A DNA stretch of 64,000 nucleotides from Acholeplasmataceae bacterium UBA5769. GTDB lineage: Bacteria > Bacillota_I > Bacilli_A > Acholeplasmatales > Acholeplasmataceae. The notes beneath the pieces are model-generated. The model had not been told where the DNA came from and made no database searches. It was given only the letters and a program-made list of their open reading frames with translations. The stretch spans positions 25,466 to 89,465 of the forward strand of contig DIER01000011.1 in NCBI GenBank assembly GCA_002418725.1. The letters run 5' to 3'. Position 1 is the stretch's first letter. Each line of letters begins with the position of its first letter. Shown in pieces: positions 41,719-50,606 of the stretch. Position numbers and translations under genes: made by a program.

Positions 41719-42525
41719 ATGCAAAATCTACTCGAATTTTTAAATGGACAAATGAATCAACCGCAACTCTTTTCCGACTTTAAGTCATCTTGGTTTCAAT
41801 ACCTATCCTTAACGCTAGTGATCTTAGGATCGATACTTGCTGTAACGCGAATGAAACGGATATCTGAGAAAAAATTAAACCTTGTTTTAATTGGTTTTTC
41901 AAGCATACTTCTTGTTTTTGAGATCTATAAACAAATCATTTTCTCGTATCAAGCGTCATGGTCTTATCAGTGGTATGCATTTCCCTTTCAGTTTTGTTCG
42001 ACACCGATGTATGTCGCACTTGTCGCAGGCTTGATGAAAAAAGGAAAAGTCAAGGAAGCATTACTTAGTTTCTTAGCAACCTTTGGTCTTTTTGCGGCTT
42101 TAGCTGTTGTGATTTACCCAGCAACCGTATTTGTAACAACAACTGGCATAAACATTCAGACCATGGTTCACCATGGGGGTATGGCTATTCTTGGGATAGG
42201 GTTACTTGCACATCATGTTAAACTCAAGTGGTCAAGTTTATTAAAAGCATCTATGGTATTTGCCTTTCTTATGGTGATTGCGATGATCTTAAATGGTGTG
42301 CATAACACATGGATTGGGCAAGGCACATTTAACATGTTTTTCATTAACCCACGATTTGAAAACGGTATTCCAGTCTTATCTTTGTTTCAACCATTAGTTC
42401 CACACGTCGTATTTCTGATGATATACTTGTTTGGCTTTACCCTTTGTGCAGGTATCATGATTGGTATCCGTATGATAATCGATCATATCAAGTTAACTAA
42501 AGAACCCCTTTATCAAGGAGTATAA
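41719..42525 (+). CDS. YwaF-like (TIGR02206) membrane protein
   Basis: A 268-residue membrane protein with about seven segments. The pattern WYAFPFQFCSTPMYVALVAGL in the middle, the HHGGMAILGIGLL stretch and LNGVHNTWIGQGTFNMFFINPR fit the YwaF/TIGR02206 group, distantly like TMEM164. The function is not known. The His-rich segment could hold a metal or an active site. It is monocistronic, with a terminator shared with the convergent glgC gene. Confidence 0.72.
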   Translation: MQNLLEFLNGQMNQPQLFSDFKSSWFQYLSLTLVILGSILAVTRMKRISEKKLNLVLIGFSSILLVFEIYKQIIFSYQASWSYQWYAFPFQFCSTPMYVALVAGLMKKGKVKEALLSFLATFGLFAALAVVIYPATVFVTTTGINIQTMVHHGGMAILGIGLLAHHVKLKWSSLLKASMVFAFLMVIAMILNGVHNTWIGQGTFNMFFINPRFENGIPVLSLFQPLVPHVVFLMIYLFGFTLCAGIMIGIRMIIDHIKLTKEPLYQGV

Positions 42526-42529
42526 ACAA

Positions 42530-42560
42530 AAAATGGCCATCATTGTGGCCATTTTATTTT
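42530..42560. terminator. Bidirectional terminator between the YwaF-like gene and glgC
   Basis: AAAATGGCCA pairs with TGGCCATTTT around TCATTG, with T-rich tracts on both strands. Confidence 0.75.
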
Positions 42561-42570
42561 TAACGTCTTA

Positions 42571-43797
42571 TTAAAGTAGTGTGTATCCACTAGGAACAAT
42601 TTTATCAGTGTAGGTTGCTGTTCTAAAAATACGACAATTACGTCCAATCTTTGTATCTGAAGGGATGATAGCTCCCTTTTCAATCACAGTAATACCTGAC
42701 TGCAGAAGATCAGGTTTATCTATGTTTGGTGTATAGTCTTCACCAAAACCAAGATATGCACCGCGACCTACGGTCACTTTTTTATCTAAGATACAGCGGT
42801 CGATAGTTACATCGGTGCTAATGATGACATTGTTAAGAATCACGGAATTCTTGACAACAGATCCTTTACCAACACGAACCCCTGGAGATAACACAGAATT
42901 GATGACAGTACCTTCGATGACACACCCATTGGATACGAGTGAGTTTTGAATTTTGGCATCACTACCAACCTTCACTGGAGGTAGGTCTTCGCTCTTTGTA
43001 AATACTTTCCAAGTGGGATCGTATAAGTCTAGTGCTGTAAAGTCTTTTGTCATTTGAATGTTGGTATCTAAATAAGAATCATAGGTACCTACGTCCATCC
43101 AGTAATCCTCAAATAAGTAAGCATAAACTTGTTTTTGGGTGGTTTTAATTAAATGAGGGATAATGTGTTTACCAAAATCCAAATCTTCTTGCTTAATCGA
43201 TTGTAAAACCTGTTTTAAAAGAGCATAGTCGAACAAGTAAATTCCCATTGAGGCGAGATTTGATTTTGAGGTTTTAGGTTTTTCCTCGAACTCAACAATC
43301 TCTTTATCTTGATTGATGGACATAATACCAAAGCGTGATACTTCTTTAAAATCAACTGGCTGACACGCAATCGTTAAGGTTGCTTTTGATTCTTTATGCT
43401 GCTGAATCATTTTACGGTAATCCATTTTATAGATGTGATCACCAGACAAGATTAAGACATATTTGGGGTCTTTACGTTGAATAAACTCCATGTTCTTTAA
43501 GACAGCATCTGCAGTACCTAAATACCAGTAGTTGTGTGGTTGAAGAAGTGTCACACTGGAATCTCTTCTGTCTAAATCCCAAGGTTTACCAGAACCGATG
43601 TGTTCATTTAAGGATAAGGGGAGGTATTGTGTTAAAATACCGATGTTATAGATGCCTGACTGTGTGCAGTTACTTAACGTAAAATCAATAATACGAAATT
43701 TTCCAGCAAAAGGCATCGCAGGTTTACTACGTCTTTGTGACAAAATGTCTAGGCGGGATCCTTTACCACCAGCAAGGATTAAGGCTAACGTTTCCAT
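42571..43797 (-). CDS. glgC: Glucose-1-phosphate adenylyltransferase
   Basis: A 408-residue ADP-glucose pyrophosphorylase that makes the sugar donor for glycogen. ILAGGKGSRLDILSQRRSKPAMPFAGKFRIIDFTLSN-type start, LILSGDHIYKMDYRKM, and EEKPKTSKS are typical, followed by a left-handed beta-helix C-terminal part with hexapeptide repeats (about 290-400). It lies 3 bases after glgA on the minus strand. No branching enzyme or glycogen phosphorylase is in the window. Sugar 1-phosphate from the beta-glucan phosphorylase-like enzyme could feed it, which is inference. Confidence 0.95.
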   Translation of the reverse strand: METLALILAGGKGSRLDILSQRRSKPAMPFAGKFRIIDFTLSNCTQSGIYNIGILTQYLPLSLNEHIGSGKPWDLDRRDSSVTLLQPHNYWYLGTADAVLKNMEFIQRKDPKYVLILSGDHIYKMDYRKMIQQHKESKATLTIACQPVDFKEVSRFGIMSINQDKEIVEFEEKPKTSKSNLASMGIYLFDYALLKQVLQSIKQEDLDFGKHIIPHLIKTTQKQVYAYLFEDYWMDVGTYDSYLDTNIQMTKDFTALDLYDPTWKVFTKSEDLPPVKVGSDAKIQNSLVSNGCVIEGTVINSVLSPGVRVGKGSVVKNSVILNNVIISTDVTIDRCILDKKVTVGRGAYLGFGEDYTPNIDKPDLLQSGITVIEKGAIIPSDTKIGRNCRIFRTATYTDKIVPSGYTLL

Positions 43798-43800
43798 GGT

Positions 43801-45228
43801 TTACACTCCTAATATGATATGGTATAAATTTTCATAAGCAGATGCCATATGATTGAGACTAAAATCTTGTTTCATTGCACGTTTGACAAGCATGTTCCAA
43901 TGTCTTGGGTTATCGTGGTAAAGCGAGATGGCTTCAAAGAGTTTTTCTTTAAACTCATAGGCATCATAATTAGCAAAGCTAAACCCAGTGCCTTCTCCTG
44001 TAAACTTGTTATAGGGGATGACGGTATCTTTTAAACCACCAGTTTCACGTACGATAGGCAGTGAGCCGTAGCGCATCGCAATCATTTGACCTAAGCCACA
44101 AGGTTCAAATCTTGAAGGCATCATGAAAATGTCGGATGCTGCGTAAAGTTTATGTGCGATTTCTTCATTGAATCCGATGTAATGTCCAACTTTTGAAGGG
44201 TATTTATAAGTTAAGTACCGGAAATAATCCTGATAAGAATCGTTTCCTGAACCCATCAAAATAAACCTTGCATTACCGTATTCGATGACTTCCTCTAAAG
44301 ATTTTGTCATCAAGTTAATCCCTTTTTGTGTGGCAAGTCTTCCGACATAGACAATTAAGGGTACTTTCACATCGACATCAAGATCAAAATGATGCAAGAT
44401 AGCTTCTTTGTTTTTGGTTTTACCAACCTTTGTTTTTTGTGCATCATAATTGGCATATATCAGATGGTCTGTCATCGGATTGAAGACTTGATCATCAATT
44501 CCATTGAGAATACCAACAAAGTCATGGGCTCTTCGTTCAAGGGCACCATCCAATGAGAATCCGTATTCATTGGTTAAAACCTCGTCGCGGTATGTAGGGC
44601 TAACAGTGTTAATTTTCGTCGCTCTTTCAATACCAGCTTTTAAGAAGTTCACACGATCAAAATGAATATAGGTATAATTATAATCGGTATTAAAGAAACG
44701 TGCGACATAGGAATCAAAAGATCCCTGGTATTCAAGGTTATGAATCGATAGCAAGGTATGAATGGAATAATAGTAATCATTTTGATGACGATAATGTTCA
44801 TCAAGTAAATAAGGAATCATGCCGGTTTGCCAGTCATTTAAATGGAGAATGTTTGGATAAAAATGAATGGCTTTTAAACCTTCTAGAATCGCATAAGAGA
44901 AACACGCAAAACGTTCAGCATCATCGTTATAACCATAGAGTTGATCACGTTCAAAGTAGTGCATGTTTTGAACGAAAATGTAAGGAATGCCTTGATGAAT
45001 TAACTCATAATAATGGACGATGGTTTCAATACCGCCCATGCCAATGGTTGCTGATCCCAAAAAGGTCATATCCTTGTGGAATTTTTGAATTTGCCGATAA
45101 TAGGGTGTGATGATTCTTACATCATGCCCCAACTCACGGAGTGATTTGGGTAAGAAAAGCGCCATATCCGCTAAACCACCGGTTTTGCTGAATGGAAATG
45201 CTTCGGAACTGCAGAATAAAACTTTCAT
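43801..45228 (-). CDS. glgA: Glycogen synthase
   Basis: A 475-residue GT5 glycosyltransferase that extends alpha-1,4-glucan from ADP-glucose. The N-terminal FSKTGGLADMALFLP is the ADP-glucose loop. The C-terminal domain has GRLATQKGINLM, MMPSRFEPCGLGQMIAMRYGSLPIVRETGGLKDTV, the catalytic Glu region. Length is typical. It is the first gene of the glgA-glgC pair, in reverse of the commoner glgC-glgA order. Glycogen-type storage is unusual in Mollicutes, so the genes mark this organism as a metabolically richer member. Confidence 0.96.
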   Translation of the reverse strand: MKVLFCSSEAFPFSKTGGLADMALFLPKSLRELGHDVRIITPYYRQIQKFHKDMTFLGSATIGMGGIETIVHYYELIHQGIPYIFVQNMHYFERDQLYGYNDDAERFACFSYAILEGLKAIHFYPNILHLNDWQTGMIPYLLDEHYRHQNDYYYSIHTLLSIHNLEYQGSFDSYVARFFNTDYNYTYIHFDRVNFLKAGIERATKINTVSPTYRDEVLTNEYGFSLDGALERRAHDFVGILNGIDDQVFNPMTDHLIYANYDAQKTKVGKTKNKEAILHHFDLDVDVKVPLIVYVGRLATQKGINLMTKSLEEVIEYGNARFILMGSGNDSYQDYFRYLTYKYPSKVGHYIGFNEEIAHKLYAASDIFMMPSRFEPCGLGQMIAMRYGSLPIVRETGGLKDTVIPYNKFTGEGTGFSFANYDAYEFKEKLFEAISLYHDNPRHWNMLVKRAMKQDFSLNHMASAYENLYHIILGV

Positions 45229-45408
45229 GTAAAGTCACCTCAGATCAAGCACTTCTAATGATTCATATTACCTTCATTATACATGATGGTACCGGTTTTA
45301 TCAACGTAACTTTAGCGTAAAAAAAGGATAAAAATAGGATTCACATTTGATGATGTATGGATAATCTTGTGATATACTTGAATAAAGTATGGAAAAGAAG
45401 GTGATGAT

Positions 45409-45822
45409 ATGACGAAAGAAAAATCCTGCGGAGCAGTTATCTTTCGAAAGCACCAAGACACCTACCAGTTTGTTTTAGTACAACAACGTCACGGATTACA
45501 CTTTGGTTTCCCCAAAGGACATGTTGAAAAAGACGAAAGCGAGAAAATGACAGCTAAACGTGAAGTGAAAGAAGAAACTGGTTTAGATGTAGAGATTTAT
45601 GATGACCTGAAGGCTAAGACAACATATTCACCTAAAAAAGGTGTCATCAAAGATGTTGTTTACTTTCTAGCGCGTGCATTAAATCAGGAAGTAAAACCTC
45701 AAGAAGAAGAGATCGCACATGTGATCTGGGTGGATGCTTCAGAGGTGTTAAATGTCTTAACGTATCAAACAGATAAAAAGATGTTTATGGATTTATTTGA
45801 AAAAGCCAACTTGCATTTTTGA
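45409..45822 (+). CDS. Nudix hydrolase, Ap4A-hydrolase-like
   Basis: A 137-residue Nudix protein. The start EKSCGAVIFRKHQDTYQFVLVQQRHGLHFGFPKGHVE is typical of bis(5'-nucleosyl)-tetraphosphatase-like members, and the Nudix box continues GHVEKDESEKMTAKREVKEETGLDV with all catalytic Glu residues. Such enzymes clear alarmone-like dinucleotides in the cytosol. AAGGTGATGAT precedes the ATG. The stop codon TGA is overlapped by the leader of the HD-domain gene, so the two form an operon. The substrate is not certain. Confidence 0.88.
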   Translation: MTKEKSCGAVIFRKHQDTYQFVLVQQRHGLHFGFPKGHVEKDESEKMTAKREVKEETGLDVEIYDDLKAKTTYSPKKGVIKDVVYFLARALNQEVKPQEEEIAHVIWVDASEVLNVLTYQTDKKMFMDLFEKANLHF

Positions 45823-45830
45823 GGGTACCT

Positions 45831-46478
45831 GTGAGAAATCAACTGATTCAGTATTTAAACGAAAATATTCTTCCCATCTATCAAGCATTTGATCCTGCAC
45901 ATCGTATTGACCATGTGGAAAAGGTGATTCAACAGAGCTTAGACATCGCATCCAGTTATGATGTGAACCTAGACATGGTTTATACCATTGCTTGCTTTCA
46001 TGATATTGGGATGCAGTTTGGCAGAGAGGATCACCATTTAACAGGTGGTCTATTTTTGTATCAACAAGAGAAATTAAAGGAATTTTTTACTGAAGATGAA
46101 CGAATCATCATGAAAGAAGCGGTTGAGGATCACCGTGCATCAAATAAACAAGAACCTAGAACTCTTTACGGGAAAATAATTGCAGAAGCAGATCGTGATA
46201 TTTCATTAGAAATTGTCTTACGCCGTACAGTCCAGTTTGGTTTGAAGCACTATCCACATATCACAAAAGAAGAGCATGTTCAAAGAGCGTATCAACATAT
46301 CTTAGAAAAGTATGGACCAGAAGGCTATTTAAAACTTTGGTTAGAGACTAAAAAGAACAAAGAAGGGCTTAAAGAAATTCATGATTTGCTTAAGCAAAAG
46401 GAAGTCATGCAAATGAAAATTGAAACACTTTATGAAAACGAAAAAAATCATCAATCAGATGATTCATTTGAAGAATGA
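45831..46478 (+). CDS. HD-domain phosphohydrolase
   Basis: A 215-residue HD protein taken from the GTG at 45831, which has GAGGG five bases upstream; a TTG at 45819 overlaps the previous stop and has no such site. The metal motifs are HRIDHVEKV, then CFHDIGMQ (the HD pair), EDHR and ADRD. Members hydrolyse nucleotides or act on uncharacterised phosphate esters in the cytosol. With the upstream Ap4A-type Nudix protein it suggests nucleotide housekeeping. The exact substrate is unknown. Confidence 0.82.
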   Translation: MRNQLIQYLNENILPIYQAFDPAHRIDHVEKVIQQSLDIASSYDVNLDMVYTIACFHDIGMQFGREDHHLTGGLFLYQQEKLKEFFTEDERIIMKEAVEDHRASNKQEPRTLYGKIIAEADRDISLEIVLRRTVQFGLKHYPHITKEEHVQRAYQHILEKYGPEGYLKLWLETKKNKEGLKEIHDLLKQKEVMQMKIETLYENEKNHQSDDSFEE

Positions 46479-46529
46479 TATGTTACAATAAACATGGAAG
46501 ATACGATTATTTAAATGAAGGAGAAAAAT

Positions 46530-47630
46530 ATGATTATTGGAACAGTACGCGAAGTCAAAAACAAAGAATATCGCGTCGGTTTAACACCGAGTAGTATCAA
46601 AGAATATGTCCAACATGGACACAAGGTTTATGTAGAAGCTGGTGCAGGTGAATCTTCTGGATTTATGGATCAAGATTACATCAATGCTGGCGCAGAGATT
46701 TTACCAACAGCGGCAGATGTTTGGCAAAAATCTGAAATGATCGTTAAAGTTAAGGAACCTCTCGCTTCTGAGTTTCAATTTTTAAGAGAAGGGCTCATTT
46801 TATATACCTATCTCCATCTTGCAGCAAATGAAGACTTAACGCGCGCCTTAATGGATACAAAAACCCAATCTGTGGCATATGAAACCATTACACTTGAAGA
46901 TGGGTCACTGCCATGCTTGAAACCCATGAGTGAAGTTGCAGGTCGTTTAAGTGCAATTGAAGGTTCAAAATACTTAGAAAAACCTTTTGGTGGCAGTGGT
47001 GTGTTAGTCTCTGGTGTTCCAGGAGTCGCTCCTGCAAAAGCATGTATTATTGGTGCGGGTGTTGTTGGTGAAAATGCATTAAAAATGTTAGTCGGTTTAG
47101 GTGCTGATGTTACCATTTTAGATGTAAATTTAAAGAAACTCACCTATCTTGATGACATTTATGGAAACCGCATTAAGACACTTTACAGCAGCCAAGATAA
47201 CATTGAGAAAACAGTTAAACAAAGTGATTTGGTCATTTCAGCCGTTTTACTTCCTGGGGCGAAAGCACCTAAATTGATCAAGCAAGCATATTATAAAGAT
47301 ATGCGTCCAGGTAGTGTGGTTGTGGATGTCGCGATTGACCAAGGTGGTTCAACAGAGCATGCGAAAGCAACTTATCATGACAATCCTACCTATGAGGTGG
47401 ATGGTGTCATTCATTACAGCGTCGCTAACATGCCTGGAGCAGTACCTAGATCTTCAACGATTGCTTTAAACAACTCAACCTTAAAATACGGGTTAATGAT
47501 TGCAAATCTAGGTCTTGATCAAGCCATTCAACGTTCAAAGGCTCTCAAACAAGGGGTGAATGTTTTCCACGGTGCCATCACCTGTCAGGGTGTTGCAGAA
47601 GCATTTGATTTACCATATTTCGAAATCTAA
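46530..47630 (+). CDS. ald: Alanine dehydrogenase
   Basis: A 366-residue NAD-dependent enzyme from the ATG at 46530, with AAGGAG at ideal spacing. It interconverts L-alanine and pyruvate plus ammonia. IGTVREVKNKEYRVGLTP is the family start; substrate residues lie in VEAGAGESSGF and VKVKEPLASE, and the NAD loop in IIGAGVVGENALKML. The catalytic His and Asp regions (TYLHLAA and VDVAIDQGG) are present. It has its own terminator. Next to it lies a glutamate-type transporter, pointing to amino-acid use. Confidence 0.95.
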   Translation: MIIGTVREVKNKEYRVGLTPSSIKEYVQHGHKVYVEAGAGESSGFMDQDYINAGAEILPTAADVWQKSEMIVKVKEPLASEFQFLREGLILYTYLHLAANEDLTRALMDTKTQSVAYETITLEDGSLPCLKPMSEVAGRLSAIEGSKYLEKPFGGSGVLVSGVPGVAPAKACIIGAGVVGENALKMLVGLGADVTILDVNLKKLTYLDDIYGNRIKTLYSSQDNIEKTVKQSDLVISAVLLPGAKAPKLIKQAYYKDMRPGSVVVDVAIDQGGSTEHAKATYHDNPTYEVDGVIHYSVANMPGAVPRSSTIALNNSTLKYGLMIANLGLDQAIQRSKALKQGVNVFHGAITCQGVAEAFDLPYFEI

Positions 47631-47644
47631 AAAATCATGTACAT

Positions 47645-47674
47645 GGGGGTTAACACATTAACCCCTATTTTTTA
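47645..47674 (+). terminator. Terminator after ald
   Basis: GGGGTTAA-CACA-TTAACCCC followed by TATTTTTTATTTTT. Confidence 0.8.
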
Positions 47675-47744
47675 TTTTTAAATTCAAACTATTTGCGTTA
47701 TAATGTATTTAAATACATGAAAATGTCATATGAAGGAGAACACC

Positions 47745-49190
47745 ATGGTTACGAATTATGAATCCTTTGCAACATGGGGTATTATCATCTATGTTGCTAT
47801 CTTGAGTTTACTGTTGTTAACTGGTAATGTGATTAGACGTAAAATCCCGATTTTAAAAAAATCATTATTGCCAACCTCCGTTATTGCTGGTTTATTAGGG
47901 CTTATCATTAAAGAAGCTATCGTGAGACCTTTGACGGGTCAAAGTTGGTGGATCAGTGAAACAGATATCATCACATTTAATACCTTTTTAAATTTAGTGA
48001 CCTATCACACCATTGCCATTGGTTTTATTGCGATGGGACTTAAGGTGAATGAGAAATTTAAAATCAAAACCCAACGCGCACACAGTTATTACAACGGGAT
48101 GGTCATTGTGTCTTCCTATATGCTCCAAGGGATTATCGGGATTGGTGTGACTGCGATTTTAGCATTTACCATTTTCCCTATTTTTAAAACAGGTCCTGGT
48201 CTAGCGAGTGGTATCTTAGTCCCATTCGGGTTTGGTCAAGGTCCAGGGCAAGCCAATAATTTTGGTGCTGTCTATGAAGGCTTTACCAATGCACAAGGCG
48301 TGCTCACTGGATTTGCAGGGGCACAATCTTATGGGTTGGCGATTGCTTCCATGGGTTTCATTTGGGCATGTATTGGTGGTGTCATCTACTTAAATAAAGT
48401 GTATAAAAAGAAAGTTACTGGTGAAGAACAATTGGTTCAAACCACAAGCGTTCAAGAAGTGGAATCACCAGATGAAATTCCAGTGGCAGAGTCCATCGAT
48501 AAGTTAACAGTCCAATTGACTTTGATTGCTGTCGTCTATGGTGTGACCTTACTGATCATGTTTGGTCTTACACGCTTAGCGTCCTTTAATGAAGGCATCT
48601 ATCGTATGGTAGGTTCCTTAATCTGGGGCTTTAACTTTATTTTTGGTATGGTTGTTGCTTTATTTGCTAAAAAATTATTTGGTTATTTACGTCAAAAAAA
48701 TATCATGACCAGACAGTATCCAAACAATTATATGTTAAACCGTATCGCAGGTGTTGTCTTTGATTTTATGGTTGTCGCATCCATCGTTTCGATCAACATT
48801 GAAGACCTTGCATCCCCGCAAGTATGGATCACCTTCTTCTTGATTACGACCATTGCAGGTCTATCGACGATGTTCTTCATTCATAAGATTACAAAACGTG
48901 TTTACAAGCAGTATACGTTACCCGCATTCGCAGGAATGTATGGAACCATGACAGGAACGGTTTCTACAGGGATTGCCTTACTCAGAGAAGTAGACCCTTA
49001 TTATGAAACCCCTGCAGCAACCGATTTAGTTACAGGAACAACGACTGCCATCATCTTTGGTTTTCCTATCTTATTATTAGCAAGCTTTGCTCCAAACGGT
49101 ATTGTTCAAGCCCTGATTACACTGGGTATACTGATTGTTTTATTTAGTTTATTCGTCTTTATTTTATTAAAGAAAAATCCCAAACCATAA
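47745..49190 (+). CDS. Sodium/glutamate symporter family (ESS, GltS-like)
   Basis: A 481-residue membrane transporter from the ATG at 47745 (AAGGAG upstream). About ten to twelve segments form two inverted halves. Each half has a Gly-rich re-entrant loop: LASGILVPFGFGQGPGQANNFG in the first and MYGTMTGTVSTGIALLREVDP in the second, the pattern of the ESS family that takes up glutamate with Na+. A hydrophilic linker (about 225-255) joins the halves. The substrate may be another acidic or related amino acid. It is monocistronic with a strong terminator. Confidence 0.85.
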   Translation: MVTNYESFATWGIIIYVAILSLLLLTGNVIRRKIPILKKSLLPTSVIAGLLGLIIKEAIVRPLTGQSWWISETDIITFNTFLNLVTYHTIAIGFIAMGLKVNEKFKIKTQRAHSYYNGMVIVSSYMLQGIIGIGVTAILAFTIFPIFKTGPGLASGILVPFGFGQGPGQANNFGAVYEGFTNAQGVLTGFAGAQSYGLAIASMGFIWACIGGVIYLNKVYKKKVTGEEQLVQTTSVQEVESPDEIPVAESIDKLTVQLTLIAVVYGVTLLIMFGLTRLASFNEGIYRMVGSLIWGFNFIFGMVVALFAKKLFGYLRQKNIMTRQYPNNYMLNRIAGVVFDFMVVASIVSINIEDLASPQVWITFFLITTIAGLSTMFFIHKITKRVYKQYTLPAFAGMYGTMTGTVSTGIALLREVDPYYETPAATDLVTGTTTAIIFGFPILLLASFAPNGIVQALITLGILIVLFSLFVFILLKKNPKP

Positions 49191-49191
49191 C

Positions 49192-49226
49192 AAAAAGGGC
49201 ACATTCTCTCCTGAATGTGCCTTTTT
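49192..49226 (+). terminator. Terminator after the symporter gene
   Basis: AAAAAGGGCACATTC pairs with GAATGTGCCTTTTT, a long stem starting 2 bases after the stop. Confidence 0.85.
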
Positions 49227-49252
49227 ATGTGAAATGATAGCGTTATCATCAA

Positions 49253-49467
49253 TTGACTTGGCAAAGCATTATATCTATGATATAATATAAGTAGAAAAAC
49301 GGAAAGACTTAAATCACATCGTTCAGCCATGAGTTCATGCTTTTTATGAGCGCTTTCAACCTGCGATGAAAACTGTTTTTCGCCTGTCATCGACCATTTT
49401 TTGATGCATTTCATCAAAAGAAGTAAAACAGATGAAGCAAAGAAAAATGAAGAAAATGAGGAGACAT
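49253..49467 (+). promoter_or_regulatory. Promoter and long leader of the CBS gene
   Basis: An extended -10, TGATATAAT (49278-49286), follows a TTGACT at 49253. The message would have a leader of about 175 bases before the CBS ATG. TTTTGATG and CATCAAAA near 49396-49416 can pair in a hairpin, and GATGA/TCATC pairs are possible upstream. I recognise no riboswitch class in it. Confidence 0.45.
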
Positions 49468-49890
49468 ATGAACGTATTATTTTGTTTAACACCCAAAGAA
49501 AAGGTGGCGTACATCTATCACGATTATACGATACGCCAAGCATTGGAGAAGATGCAGATTTACCGGTATAACTCGATTCCTATTCTCGATCGAAACGGTA
49601 AATACGTAGGAACACTATCAGAAGGCGATTTATTATGGTTTATTAAAGAGCATCAGTTGAGTTTTACAAAAACAGAACAAGTACCGATTTACAAAGTACC
49701 AAGAAACAAAGACAATGTATCTGTGCCGATTCACACCAACATGGAAGACATCATCGATGTCGCAACAAGACAAAATTTCGTACCCGTTTTAGATGATTTT
49801 GGTGCATTTATCGGTATTATCACACGTAAAGAAATTTTTAATTACATGGTCAAACAAATGAATCCAAATGAAAGAGAAGAAAGCCGTTAA
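49468..49890 (+). CDS. CBS-domain pair protein
   Basis: A 140-residue protein made of two CBS domains and little else, from the ATG at 49468 (GAGGAG upstream). Repeat 1 is TIRQALEKMQIYRYNSIPILDRNGKYVGTLSEGDLLWF; repeat 2 is NMEDIIDVATRQNFVPVLDDFGAFIGIITRKEIFNYM. Such stand-alone pairs bind adenine nucleotides (AMP, ATP or c-di-AMP) and act as sensors, similar to CbpB/DarB of Firmicutes. The linker VYKVPRNKDNVSVPIHTN fits that group. A link to c-di-AMP and potassium control would be plausible but is only inferred. The long leader suggests extra regulation. Confidence 0.88.
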   Translation: MNVLFCLTPKEKVAYIYHDYTIRQALEKMQIYRYNSIPILDRNGKYVGTLSEGDLLWFIKEHQLSFTKTEQVPIYKVPRNKDNVSVPIHTNMEDIIDVATRQNFVPVLDDFGAFIGIITRKEIFNYMVKQMNPNEREESR

Positions 49891-49901
49891 GGCTTTTTTT
49901 T
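49881..49901 (+). terminator. Terminator after the CBS gene
   Basis: AAGCC-GTTAA-GGCTT followed by a run of T. Confidence 0.7.
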
Positions 49902-49912
49902 CATGGAAATGA

Positions 49913-49942
49913 GATAAAAAAAAGCGGAAATTTATCCGCCTT
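49913..49942 (-). terminator. Terminator of the DUF6320 operon (minus strand)
   Basis: On the minus strand GCGGAT pairs with the facing TTCCGC and runs into eight T, at the end of the DUF6320 gene. Confidence 0.7.
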
Positions 49943-50606
49943 AGATGTGAAAACGTCTTCTAAACTCTTCCCTACTCGCTTTAGAGGGAAGAAAGATAAT
50001 ACCAAGCAATGTTACAATCGCGTAGGCAAAGCATGCGACAGATGGCCAAGTATCTTGTGTTATCTTTAGTAGATTAAACAAACCAGGAATTAAACCGACA
50101 ATGGTAATCACGATCAAACTTGAGAAATATTCAAACCATTTCTTTTTATTAAAAACGATTAATATCGATATCAGTAAGATGTTTGCCATGATGGCAAACG
50201 GGAAGACATAATCGAGTGCCCAATGATGGTCTCTGATGGCAAGTCCGATCAAGATGAGTGATCCTGTTGTGACGATGATGCTTTTCGTCAGTTTCGAAGT
50301 CCATATGGTTGGGACGGTTAATAAGATAAACATGACAACCGCATAGAAATTCGTGATAGAGACGATGAGTGACCAAGATAGAGGTAGACCATCGGATAAA
50401 TCGATAAACATCGAGATTAAAATCGAGACTATATTGACAAAGATGAAAAGGCGGTAGAAGAATTTTGATGTTCTTTTTTGTTTAATCTCAGTAAACTTAT
50501 ACGCAACTTCTTTTTGATCTTCATGTTCAAGTTCACCGTTACAAAGCATACAATGTTTTAATGGTGTATCGTAATGGAGATGGCATGTTTTACAATATTT
50601 CATCAT
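49941..50606 (-). CDS. DUF6320-type zinc-ribbon membrane protein
   Basis: A 221-residue protein. The N-terminus is a zinc ribbon (YCKTCHLHYDTPLKHCMLCNGEL, two CxxC pairs) on the cytosolic side. A basic linker follows, then six membrane segments (about 52-210) and a basic tail. This layout matches the DUF6320 family, commonly paired with an alcohol-acetyltransferase-like gene, as here. The start is ATG ATG; the second has better spacing from AAGGAGGG. It overlaps the upstream gene by 17 bases. The function is unknown; a membrane scaffold or lipid-related role is guessed. Confidence 0.78.
   Translation of the reverse strand: MMKYCKTCHLHYDTPLKHCMLCNGELEHEDQKEVAYKFTEIKQKRTSKFFYRLFIFVNIVSILISMFIDLSDGLPLSWSLIVSITNFYAVVMFILLTVPTIWTSKLTKSIIVTTGSLILIGLAIRDHHWALDYVFPFAIMANILLISILIVFNKKKWFEYFSSLIVITIVGLIPGLFNLLKITQDTWPSVACFAYAIVTLLGIIFLPSKASREEFRRRFHI

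Noticed and set aside
44700..45110. 136-codon plus-strand ORF inside glgA
   Set aside because: It is antisense to the conserved glycogen synthase; composition rich in His, Asn and Arg is a shadow effect.
49106..49543. 145-codon minus-strand ORF across the symporter terminator and CBS leader
   Set aside because: It spans a strong terminator and a promoter in antisense and has low-complexity composition; it is a chance frame.
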